A stretch of 64,000 nt of DNA from Thysanoteuthis rhombus (lineage: Eukaryota; Mollusca; Cephalopoda; Oegopsida; Thysanoteuthidae), in assembly GCA_963457665.1 (NCBI GenBank), contig OY735211.1:43589777-43653776 (forward strand). Direction: 5' to 3'. Position 1 is the stretch's first letter, and every line of letters begins with the position of its first letter. Under the pieces are notes generated by a model that had not been told where the DNA came from, did not search any database, and saw only the letters and a program-made list of their open reading frames with translations. Shown here in pieces: positions 48,790 to 59,299 of the stretch. The position numbers were made by a program, and so were the translations under genes.

Positions 48790-49152
48790 TATCAGTCTTT
48801 TAACGTCTGTCGTTGGACATAGACCTTCCCCAGGATTCGCCACAATTCTTTATCATGTGCATCGCGGAACCTGTATTTCCTGAATCTGTCAAGCTCATCT
48901 CTCCATCTTGTATACTGTTGGCTTCGGTTCTTTATGTGATTTCTGGGGATCCATGTTGTGAGACGTGATGTCCATCGGTTGTCTTTCATTCTTGCAACAT
49001 GGCCTGCCAATTGCCATTTGAGTTTTTAATAGTTTCTATGATGTCACGGACACCCGTTTTCTTCCTTATATACTGTACTGTCTTGTGATCTCTCCATGTA
49101 AGGTTGAGCATGATTCTCTCATGTGCACGTTACATACTTCTCAGTTTGCAGA
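48748..49152 (-). mobile_element. RTE-clade LINE, 3' fragment with (ATG)n tail
   Basis: The tail (48748-48790) leads into an intact terminal frame (48792-49010): MAGHVARMKDNRWTSRLTTW, then WRDELDRFRKYRFRDAHDKE and WRILGKVYVQRQTLKD. Upstream blocks fade by 49152. It is nested in the second LINE family. Confidence 0.92.
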
Positions 49153-49159
49153 GGAAAAA

Positions 49160-49845
49160 TTGAAACTGGATAAATACTGGGAGTACTAGAGTATTCGGGA
49201 GATTCGTTGTTACTCAATCCCCAGCGTGAGTTACCAGATACTACTGGTGAGAAAATTCATTTACGAAAATAATAATGACAAGACTGGCTGCTTTGGGATG
49301 AAACTCAACTCTGAACACAACTATTTCAGTCTCAAAGCCAAATTTTCAAAAACCAAAAAAATGTTTTATGTATCCATTGAAAGGAGTATGTATGCACACA
49401 TTTTCAAGACTCTTCTATGAATGCTTGGGATTGAAAAAAGCAGAGGGAAAAGAAAAAAGGAAAGAATTATAATAAGAAAAAAAAATTTAAAGAAAGAAAA
49501 AGTAATGAATTCTAATCAAAAGAATGTGTTTAGCGAAACCAGATAAATCAATCTTGCGTCCATAGATTTCCATTTTCTCTATTATCTCTTTCTTTTTCTC
49601 TTCCTTTCTCTCTCTCTCTCCCTTCCTTTCTTCCTTTCTTCCTTTTGTTGATTGATGAGTAGAATATAATCTGTCTCTTTCTTTTCCCTTCTCTCTCTAT
49701 CCATCACCTTAAACTTTTCACAGTTCAGTCTTAACTTGTCATTGTTATTAGTTTAGAAAAATAGAGTCAATTCAGGAGAAGTTCTACAAAATTCTACCAT
49801 ATTACTTTGGAGAAATGAATAGGGATTCGCCATTACAGTTAATAA
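49160..49845. other. Spacer; C/T-rich patch near 49570-49710
   Basis: Begins with a peptide-like echo of the neighbouring LINE (KLDKYWEY near 49165), then becomes A-rich and later C/T-rich. No gene found. Confidence 0.4.
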
Positions 49846-49849
49846 TTGA

Positions 49850-50180
49850 ACAACTGTGGCGTCAAAATTTGATGTCATGTAAAAATAGTTCCATTGAAGA
49901 GTAAATATGGTCAGAATAAATTCTATTCATGGCATTGCTGGTATTTTCACTGGAAAACATCGATAATAGAGTACAAATAACATCTAAATACATCTAGATT
50001 CTGGAGAATCTTCATGTTATTAATAAACCCATCAAAATAAGGCCTGAAATAGGTCAATAAGTATTTTTTCCAAAAATCAAGAAAACCATCCTAGAAGGGG
50101 TCAAGTGGAGTTTTAATGCCAATTTCAAGTCTGAAGACAAAATGGTATAGACAGGGAGCGCTGGAACAAGCAAATACACA
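49850..50180 (+). repeat. Interspersed repeat Y, copy 3, with CA tail
   Basis: Contains GTCAGAATAAATTCTATT, AAATAAGGCCTGAAATAGG, CAAGTCTGAAGACAAAATGG and GGGAGCGCTGGAAC, and ends in ACACACACACA. This copy defines the 3' end of the family. Confidence 0.75.
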
Positions 50181-50189
50181 CACACACAG

Positions 50190-50231
<42 letters not shown>
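50190..50231 (+). repeat. (GATA)n microsatellite
   Basis: Ten GATA units directly after the CA tail of repeat Y. Confidence 0.97.
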
Positions 50232-50232
<1 letters not shown>

Positions 50233-50599
50233 ACCTTTGCAATCATTGATTACGATTGTTCAACTCTTATCATAAATGCAATGAACTGGAAGATGACATT
50301 TTCAATCGCAAATATATCTATATTTTTCAATTAGATATCTCTCACCTGTCTTATGAATTCATTCTTACATCAAATCGGGGAAATAAATGAATTTGTAGAC
50401 CACGGCTCAAGATCTTTTATAATTAAGAATGTATAATAAAGGGGAGTGGTTGAGCAAAAGGGAACACCGAGATGATTATCAGCAATAAGTAAAACCTCCA
50501 TAGATATGCACATATTAAGTTGTATTCTTTTTTCAAATAATCAAAGCAAAATCATAACACAATATTGTCAAATATCAGTCCAAGTTGGAGTTTCCCCCA

Positions 50600-50785
50600 A
50601 GAACAACAACATGGGCAAGAACAATCCTGACCAAATTTACAGGAGTAAACTCTTCACTGTCTGTCTATCCCTCCAAACCTAAACCAAATCTTTATATAAA
50701 ATTAACAATCCTCTACCGTGATTTGATATCACAGCCATGTGATTGGAAGGCGGCTCTCCTACCAACTGAGCCAAAATAACAAATC
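50600..50785 (-). mobile_element. tRNA-derived SINE (probable)
   Basis: On the minus strand GGCTCAGTTGGTAGGAGAGC is a good A box and the spacing to ATATCAAATCAC fits a weak B box. A body without a clear tail follows toward 50600. The acceptor stem is not paired, so this is not a tRNA gene. Confidence 0.55.
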
Positions 50786-51245
50786 CTACATACCAGCGAA
50801 TTTATTTATTATATATACAACACGAAGGTTATTGTAATCATCTTCAGCTAGAATAGAAGAGTAGGTAGGAGTGGAGTTTGACCCTGCAGCAACCGGGAGT
50901 GTCAACATTTTAAAATACAACAATTTCTAATGAAACAGAAAGTAACGTATCGATATTTATTCGGCTTAGCTCCGTACGACCCAAGACATAATTGGAGTCA
51001 ATGGCAGTAGGAAGACTGCGTAACGCAAAGTGAGATGAGCTTACCAACGTTGAAACTCAGCATTTGAGATCCTGGTTTGAAGAATAACTTACTATCACAA
51101 ATAACTACGCTAGCTATGAAGCCGGCTGCAATGCATGCAAAGCATCTGTGTGATTTCTAAAACAAAAACAAAAAACACTCTTTGGTGGAGAAAGAATCAT
51201 CAAATCACCACGACAACGGCCGAGTCCAAACTACTGATATATGTG

Positions 51246-52192
51246 CACGGGGGAGACCAGGGTTAGTTGGTACATTTTCTCCCTTAGATGGCTGTAACTT
51301 CTTGTGGAATCAATTCATTAAAACATGAATATAACCAAAAGTTTAAATGGAAAAGAGACTTCCTCTGGATGGGTCGTTCAAATCTGGAACATATGTCAGG
51401 TTCATGATTTCATCATTTAAACATCGGGGGGAAAAGGGCATACAAACCCAGCCTACCAGTGGGCAGAGTCCATACAATCTGATTGGATGAGTTAGTTCTC
51501 TTTCTTGCAGGTACAGATCTGATTAATATATTGTTAAGATTGAGAAATATAGACTTCCAAACCAGACAGAAGAATATTTTGAGATTTAAACCAAGTTTAA
51601 GAATATCAATGACCACTTGTAGGGCAAGTGGAATCATATGAGAGTGGACCTCAATTTTGTGATAAAATGAAAGACTGCTAAAATAACAACAAGAAAAGAA
51701 TAATGCCAATTACTTCTTTGAAATTTTTTTTCTAATTTTGAGGCCTTTTTGTCTTTCCTGTGTCTCAATTTCATACAACTATAGCGTATCTTGTAGCCCA
51801 GATTACGATTTACCAACCAGTCCCAAACACATGGTTTCCTTTACATTCTATTCCGAGAAAAAGTTCTGAAAGAAGCTGCTTGAAATGTAGTATATATACA
51901 GTTTATTGTCACTTCTCATGAACATAGACAAGGCCATCAACTGCTCATTCCTGCATGAAGTAGACAGACGTTTGTCAAAGCGAAAATAAAAGCACCTACC
52001 AGGATGACAAAATGTTTTTCGTGCTAAATCTTTCGTGCTTACAACATTTATGACTCAAACTCAATAGGAAAATAGCCGATTTTTTTTCTGCCCAAAATGT
52101 GTCCATCAATAACAACATAAAGTGATAGAAAGGAAAATAAAAGTGTGTGATTTAACCAGCCCCTGTGCCCAACTAGCCCCTGTCTCCCCTAT
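51246..52192. mobile_element. DNA element with terminal inverted repeats of the GGGGAGAC type
   Basis: The left end (51250-51275) reads GGGGAGACCAGGGTTAGTTG. The reverse complement of the right end (52190-52165) reads GGGGAGACAGGGGCTAGTTG. TATATG occurs outside both ends. The interior (about 900 bp) has only broken frames, none recognised as transposase. Superfamily not assigned. Confidence 0.62.
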
Positions 52193-52728
52193 ATGCAAAT
52201 ATACCTAAGTGTGTGCCTGCGTGAGTGTGTGCCTCCCTCTCCCTCTCTTCTGTCTCGCAGATCATTACTAATGAGTACGACTTCACTTGTGCCAGAAGTA
52301 AGCTATGCTTAGTAAATAACAATACGTATATTTACACACACATGCATACATATATTTAAATGTTATACATGAATGTAAGTAAGTATGTATGTAACTACAT
52401 ACATATATATTGATTCATGTTGTATTTATAGTCTCGAGAGCTTTACAGCTTTCAACACTAAACGTTAAAAACTTTTTCAAGAAATTTGTGTGTCACATCC
52501 GTCACTTATTTCCTAATATCTGTCAATGAAAATTACGTTATTTTCTTCAATGTTTTTTTCTTGTTTTACATATACTTTGTTATTATGGTACAGTGTGATT
52601 TTTTTTCCAAAATAGTTATATTAACATGGCACCCCAGCAGTGCTGATCAAATACCATCTCCCTTTTAGCTATGATTTTAATATATTGTTTATGTTATACA
52701 TGTAATTTATTTTATATAAGGTATTATC

Positions 52729-52828
<100 letters not shown>

Positions 52829-53275
52829 ATTAGCTCGAAAGTTTCTCAATTAGCTGAAGCAGTGATTTGATTGATATCTTTACGATTACGCCAACTTTGG
52901 CGCATGTGCATATCTACGGATTATCCCCTGAGAGATTAACTCACTGACAATGGTTTTGGGATAAGCAGGCTAACCATTGCACTGCAGTGCGCGCTTCTTC
53001 AACGAATATTCCAAAGCAGTTGCTCAATCTCCCATTCAATCACTCCCCCTTCCTTTTGTGTAGATAAACTTTGGTACTCCGTGGTTATCGACGCCTGGAA
53101 TAGAACACTAAGAAGTTTATAAAATAACTTGAAATTTCTCATACAAAACGAGATATGAGATTGAGAAAAAAAAGTCCTTTTGCACTTTCCTATGATAATC
53201 TTAAGGTTATTCTTCGAAACTAACCATAAAATCTTGTTCTAATAATTCCTCTTTTCGTCCTGATGAAGTGAGTGT

Positions 53276-54310
53276 AGATGAGACACATTTATTTACTATA
53301 TGCTGTACGAGCTCAAAGGAGGGTTTCTCTGTCGACAAGGGATATCTGTACTGTCCATGACAATAGAGCCTTAAGTGTCAGAACATGTCAGCGATGGTGT
53401 GTTCAATTTCGGTCGGGAATTTTTCCCTCTCAAAGATTCCCCTTGTTCTGTGCGACCGACTTCGACCGAAAATCAAACTATCCTAACCGTAAGAAAATTC
53501 CAAACTGAAAGTAGGAGAAATGGGATACTAGTTCTGTAAAGCCCATACAACGATCATAAATCACCTCCATGTGGTCGGTAAAGCGACAAAATTTGGTCAA
53601 TGGACTCCAGTTAATCTTACAAATTCTCAACTCAATTAGAGAGTCACCATGTTTCAATCGTTAAAGACAAGATAGCTACCGAAACATTTCTCGAAAGGAT
53701 TGTTATCAGTTATGAAGAGTTTTTCCTTTATAATGATATTCAGCGAAATAGACAATGGTTGCATTCCAAGAAAAATCCTGTCTGTACCAAAATCAGGATT
53801 GCACAATGAGAAAATAATGCTTTGTGTTCGATGGAATATGAAGGCTGTCGTCTGTAATAAAGTGTTAAACCGTAACGAGACAATCAAGGCTGAGAGATGT
53901 TGTCGTCAATTAGAAGTCATTGTTTAAAAAGGCGAGCTTCACTGATCAATCAGAGAGGTTTTTCACTCTTGCATAATAACGTAAGTCATTTGCAAGATGA
54001 GCATTAGAATAAATTCGGGTTCTGAATGTAAACGTTTTGTCCTATCCTCTTTACTCAGAAGACCTTGCTGTGCTTTATTGTCACCTTTTCTTTTGCTCTT
54101 TTAACGTTTCCTGGATGAGAAACTATTCAACAATGATAAGGATGTTGAATTGACATAGATGTGTTTTTGCCCCGAAACCCCAGAAGATTATGCTTGATTA
54201 ATTGACACTTTGTTCAGTAGATCAGATTATGTCATCGCAAATGAAGGAAAATATTACCATGATTGAATATAACAATTATCATTAGATGGAAAATTGTTTA
54301 TATGTCTTGA
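53276..54310 (+). pseudogene. mariner-family transposase relic
   Basis: A decayed Tc1/mariner transposase on the plus strand, of mariner rather than Tc1 type. In order: the N-terminal start MRHIYLLYAVR (53278), the DNA-binding block VRTCQRWCVQFRSGIF (53370-53420), and FLERIVISYEEFFLYND (near 53685) where VTGDEKW with the first catalytic Asp is expected. PKSGLHNEKIMLCVRWNMK and LNRNETIKAERCCRQLE (53780-53915) follow. Then comes LSYPLYSEDLAVLYCHLFF (near 54040), matching the HPPYSPDLAPSDYHLF segment. The C-terminal echo QMKENITMIEYNNY lies near 54240. Several frame changes and stops separate these blocks, and the first catalytic Asp is replaced. The family length of about 345 residues fits the span. 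Terminal inverted repeats were not identified. Confidence 0.88.
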
Positions 54311-54514
54311 CAAAAAAGCGACGGGACTTTCTTTCCAGTCTAATGCATTAATCAATTCTGGTAATTGTTTCCAGGGCATTTTTATAACACATTAATACTT
54401 TCCATTTATTTCTATTTGAAGTCATCTCCGATGTATTTCGACAATAATTAATTTGCAGTCATTAATTACTATGCAATTTATTACTTACAAATTTGAAAAG
54501 AGTCAGCATATGTC

Positions 54515-54706
54515 CAGACAATCTTATCTCTCCAACCCATCTTTGTTGTTGACACAACTTGTCTGACGATACATTGTACGACCTTCCTCATTCTTACGAA
54601 TATCACATTTTACGCCTAATGATGGCCGTGGAATGAATCGGCCGAAACAGGAAAAAAAAAACAGTGTCAACAGCAGAGATGGGAAGAGATTAGATTGTCC
54701 GAACAA
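54515..54706 (+). mobile_element. Inverted-repeat unit with degenerate hammerhead-like core
   Basis: The left arm (54515-54559) is the reverse complement of the right arm (54662-54706) at about 80 percent; the shared word is GTGTCAACA.CA.AGATGGG. Between them (54616-54647) lie a box close to CUGANGA, a hairpin GGCCG/CGGCC and GAAA. The architecture is the same as at 45.9 kb, and both share a GTCCGAACAA-type word in the arms. More decayed than that unit. No coding sequence. Confidence 0.58.
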
Positions 54707-55267
54707 AAGTTGGTATATCTTCTTACACTGGAAATTTGCTTTCCAATATGTTTTATGGTGAACGACTTTGAATGCATTTAACACAGAACAAAAGGGTAGA
54801 AATGTTACCAAAATATTACAGGAAGCATTTTTTTTTTTGCAATATGAGATCTGTTACAGAAGTGACGACCATTTATTAATAATTTTCTAAAACTTTTGAA
54901 AAAAGATTCATAAAAGGTTTCGATTGACAGTACCTCTTTGAAAAGGTGGTGAGGGTGGTAGAATGATAAAGGATCCTCGTTTCGCAGATGACCGTAAGTC
55001 TGGCTTGGCGAGTTAGGCAGATGAGGACCTGACACAGCTTCGTTTCCTGAGCTGCACAGACTAAATAAAATTGACGCTTTTGATTTGAGTCAGTATAAAG
55101 CCAAACAGGAGCCACAGGCGGCTGGGGTGACGGAAACGGTTGTGTTCAAATATATTAAGTAAACGAAGAGCGTCACCAATCTGTTTCTGGCCCCTACCCC
55201 CGTCACCCGTTCCCCCTCCCCAAACATACACACTATATCTAAAATCGTCAAATCCAAGATGTCGTAG

Positions 55268-55501
55268 GGTAGGGTTTACGAGCGAAAGTTATGGTGTGGG
55301 CGATCGTGTCGACCAGGTGTTTTCGTTTCATTTGTACCTCTTGTCGAGGTTCGACGTTTGCTTAAGGGCTGGGTGAAGTCGGCGGCAAAAGATATTCAGG
55401 TTTTACGTACGAATCTCCTTATGAAGTCTCGTGAAAGAGCGTTCACAGCAGCAGTTGTGCCGAGAAAACCAGACGCGAAAGCTACTGTTCAATCCACACT
55501 T
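55268..55501 (+). CDS. Possible plus-strand exon with strong donor
   Basis: A less AT-rich block, open for 78 codons without stop, ends at a perfect donor (CTT|GTAAGT at 55502). The peptide includes VKSAAKDIQVLRTNLLMKSR and FTAAVVPRKPDAKATVQSTL. No acceptor or upstream partner was found, the first in-frame ATG is late (55422 area), and I do not recognise the protein. It could be a chance open frame. Confidence 0.25.
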
Positions 55502-55655
55502 GTAAGTACGATTTTTTTTTATCTACGTTTACATCCCGAGTACATAGGCTTATTTGGTAAAGGCATTGTTTCGTTTCTCAGATTGGTCAGGTATGAGCCG
55601 CGTGCTTGTAAAATCTACGATACATGCTTGCTATCGATATATTTATGCATTAATA

Positions 55656-55658
<3 letters not shown>

Positions 55659-55746
<88 letters not shown>
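55659..55746. repeat. (TA)n microsatellite
   Basis: More than 40 uninterrupted TA units. Confidence 0.98.
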
Positions 55747-55748
<2 letters not shown>

Positions 55749-55759
55749 TATATGGTCAG

Positions 55760-56950
55760 GTGGGTATTTACAGAAGCATGACGAAAATAACTAGATACTG
55801 CTATTTCTGAACAGGGCCCTTTTATTCGACGATATTTGCAATTCAATATAAATATCAAAATTTGATTGTCTTGCTATGAGCAGATTTTGAAGTTTTTACT
55901 CATTCAGATATTGAATTAATCAGATCTGCTCTCTTCTCTTGTGGAATATTTGACCAGGCTGCATTCAAAATATGAAGCCAGTCACCTTAAGATAGTTTCC
56001 TGGACATTTTCCTTATTTTATAATCCAAAATGACCAAGTAATCCAGGGAAACCACCCCGATATCTTCCATCGACAATGCATTTCTATGAAGTCTCCAGAA
56101 CACCATACTAAAAGCTGCAAGAAATCTAAGTTGCCAATCCAAGATGGCGGCCATTATCCAAGATGACCGCCCATTTGCCCCCACGCAAATTTGCTTGGGG
56201 CCAGAAAACCCAGTGTTTGTACAACTGAAATGATACATTGTTGGAAAGTGAATTCTATCAGTAATGTGCAAAAGAAATTATAGCCCAAAACATGAAGGTA
56301 GGTATTTCAGTATACACTGTTATTAGTCTATCGGAAAATGGAAGTTATCATTTGGAAGGGTGGAATCTTGGCAGCCAGGTTACATCATATCTGAAAACCA
56401 ACCAGATTAGGAAGAAAAAAGTGTTGCCGGTTTTCCTATTAATTTCAGAGGCGGACATTTTGTAATTCAAAATGGAAGAATGCGAATATACATTTCTTCT
56501 AGTTGTGACTGAATCATTATGCACAGATCCATCGTAAGATTTAATCACTTCTTTCGTAGTGTATTGAATTAATTGAGAACTTTTGGAGATACCATGTGGA
56601 CACTCAGGAACACATACAGAATCGTATGGGGAAAAAACACAAAAATATCTTTTGATCAAAGACCAATTCCTTGATCGAGTCCCAAATTCAATCACTTTTT
56701 TCTCACAGTGTGGCTTACCTTTTCACGAATTACCATTGAAATTCATACGAAACTCTTGTAGATATTGCATGAGTAGACGGTGTGAATAAAGAATTGCATG
56801 GAAAAGAAACGGAAAAAATTGGAGGTATTGTAAGGACATACAGGAATGAATACAGAAATATTGTAAGGAAAAAAGAACAAGACATAACGTTTTAATCGAA
56901 AACGGTTCTTTTATTTTCCTATTCGTTCCTATCTACTTGATATTTCAATA
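55760..56950. other. Spacer, nothing named
   Basis: Contains CCAAGATGGCGGCCATTATC near 56140, a word type also seen near 19477 and 57425, perhaps scattered repeat debris. No gene. Confidence 0.4.
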
Positions 56951-56954
56951 ATTG

Positions 56955-57420
56955 ATACATTTCTCTATCTGCACGTCCGTCCAAATGATATCTTCAAAAG
57001 ATCTCAACGAATTTCAATTAAATCTTTCTTAAAGGTTGGGTCACAAGATGAAAAAGAAGTGATTAAATTTTGGAGCGATTCCAGGAAATTGTTCTCGATC
57101 TGGAGACATTTTTGCCCTTTTTCTCAATCACTTTCTGTATCCGCTTCTGTCCCCACGATATCTCCAGAATTTCTCAATGAATTTCGATGAAATTCTGTAG
57201 ATGGATAAGAAACGGACTAACGAAGAAGTAACTGAATTTTGGATGGAGGTATTGTTTATGATTCACAGATATTTTTCCGTTTGGATATTCTGTACATGTC
57301 TGTCGGTTTTTTTTTTCTCTTGCTACAACTTCTTTTTCACCACAGATACACATTGACAAGACATATATGAATGGGGGGGGGTTCCGACTCAAAGCAACTT
57401 AGAATTGGCAGCGATCCTGA
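56955..57420 (+). repeat. Interspersed repeat Z, copy 2
   Basis: Two units start near 56988 and 57158 with GATATCT.CA.AA, followed by CTCAA.GAATTTC. The step is about 170 bp, as in the 17.4-kb copy. Confidence 0.65.
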
Positions 57421-57429
57421 AAGTGGCAG

Positions 57430-58670
57430 CCATCTTGTATTTTCAACTGGGATTTCTTGGGACTTTTATGATGTTCTAAAGACTCCGTTGAAATGCGTTG
57501 ACAAAATGCGTTTTGATTTTTTTCAATTTCAGTCATAGTTTGCTAGGAATATCAGCAAGTTATATAGGTTTAATGTGAACAGGCTGAATTGACCAAGAGA
57601 GTTGCTTAATATCTTTTTATTCCTGCCATTCTCACAGTGTGATTTATCCTCCCTAAAAGAAGTGCCATGTTTGTACACGTAATCAACAGTGAATAATGTG
57701 AATCTCTAGTGCAGAATGGATATGTCATTTTTTTTTTCTAAATCGAAATCGCCCTCGCATCTCATAAACTTGGAGAACTAGTGCTTCAAATTATTCCCAA
57801 CGCCATTACCGGAACTCCACAGCGTTTGATAGTGCGCTACAAGCGGTCTAAGCAAAATTTTCTCTCGAGCAGTTTCCAGGTTCATGCTCTTCCGTTGTTC
57901 GGAACCTAAACGAATGAGGACGTCTGAGAAGATGACAGTGTGACAAATCTCTCAGTCTACCAGTCAGTTCAGTTGCCCGCTGCTTTTTCTGTTGGATCTT
58001 GATTGATTTAAGAATTGGCTTCCTTCTAAATGCTGTCATGATAACCCCATGTGATGAAAGATCCCTTACTGCTGTGGTGGAAGGGGCTAACTTAACGAAC
58101 TCTGCCGCATCTGTGGGTTTGTTTTGTTTTGTTTTTTGTTTTTGTTTTTTGTTGTTGTTGTTGTCGTTGTTTTTGTTTTTTTCAATTTCCCCTTTCATTG
58201 CCCAAAAACACATTTCGGTAGCCAAAGTCAATTTGAAAAAATCGCAGTGGTTCCCTCCCCCTTCAATACTGAAATGTACGATCATGCGGGGCACAGGTGA
58301 AAGGAGAATCTACTATTTCAATGTCATTTGATACTGTTTCTTTCAACCTTCCAATAATAGAACCCCATTGGATATCAGACAATTCCCGTGTTCCTAGAGT
58401 ATGATGTATCGGGAGGTAATTCTGCTATTAAGTCGTTTGCGTTTTTAAAGGAAATCGAGTGATTGTCGATGAGTATACCATTATAAAATGTCGAATCTGA
58501 GCAAAATCATGGTGTCTTTTGTCAGACTATTGTCAATTCATGAGTATTACGAATCGGCGGCTCACATGAGGTGAGAGGAAATCTCTTGAGATCTTGATGT
58601 CAACTTGTAACGTTCACTATGCCAATTGGAGAAAGTTCTTCAATAAATCATCCAGTTCTCACTCGCTATA
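57430..58670. other. Spacer, nothing recognised
   Basis: Frames on both strands near 57850-58330 overlap a T-rich run (58110-58180) and show no motif or splice border. Confidence 0.4.
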
Positions 58671-58679
58671 TATATGTGT

Positions 58680-58680
58680 G

Positions 58681-58753
<73 letters not shown>

Positions 58754-58915
58754 TCATATGTGGGAGTATACATATATATAGTCTAGAAACCTTTACGCCT
58801 TTCAACTATAAACATCAGAAAATTTTTTCAAAAATCTTTTTTGTGTCACTTCAGTCATGTATTTCCCAAAATCTGTCAATGCAATTTATGTAATTTTTTT
58901 CAATGTTTTTCCAAA

Positions 58916-58964
<49 letters not shown>

Positions 58965-58997
58965 GTGCAACAGTATTATACACACACACACACACAC

Positions 58998-59055
<58 letters not shown>
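58680..59055. repeat. (CT)n, (TA)n and (CA)n microsatellite cluster
   Basis: CT run 58683-58702, TA runs 58703-58749, 58918-58957 and 59005-59053, with a CA run at 58981-58999. Confidence 0.95.
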
Positions 59056-59056
<1 letters not shown>

Positions 59057-59130
59057 CAGTTTTGCCCTTAAAATTCTGCATTCTGCAACCAATTTCCTCG
59101 TGATGATCATGCCAAGTAAATCCTCGCGCG

Positions 59131-59290
59131 CTAGTGTGTGTGTATGCGTGTGTGTGCGTGTGGATGCATGAGTAGGGGCTTTTGCTTTTAGATGACCGCA
59201 CGCACATAAGTGTGGGTGTGTGTGCGTGCTTATGTGAGCTGTCGTGTCTGTCTGTCTGACTGTGTGCTTGTCTGTCTGTGCGTGCTCTTG
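59131..59290 (+). repeat. TG-rich low-complexity stretch
   Basis: Imperfect TG, TGTC and TGCG repeats with no coding content. Confidence 0.85.
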
Positions 59291-59299
59291 TGAATTATA

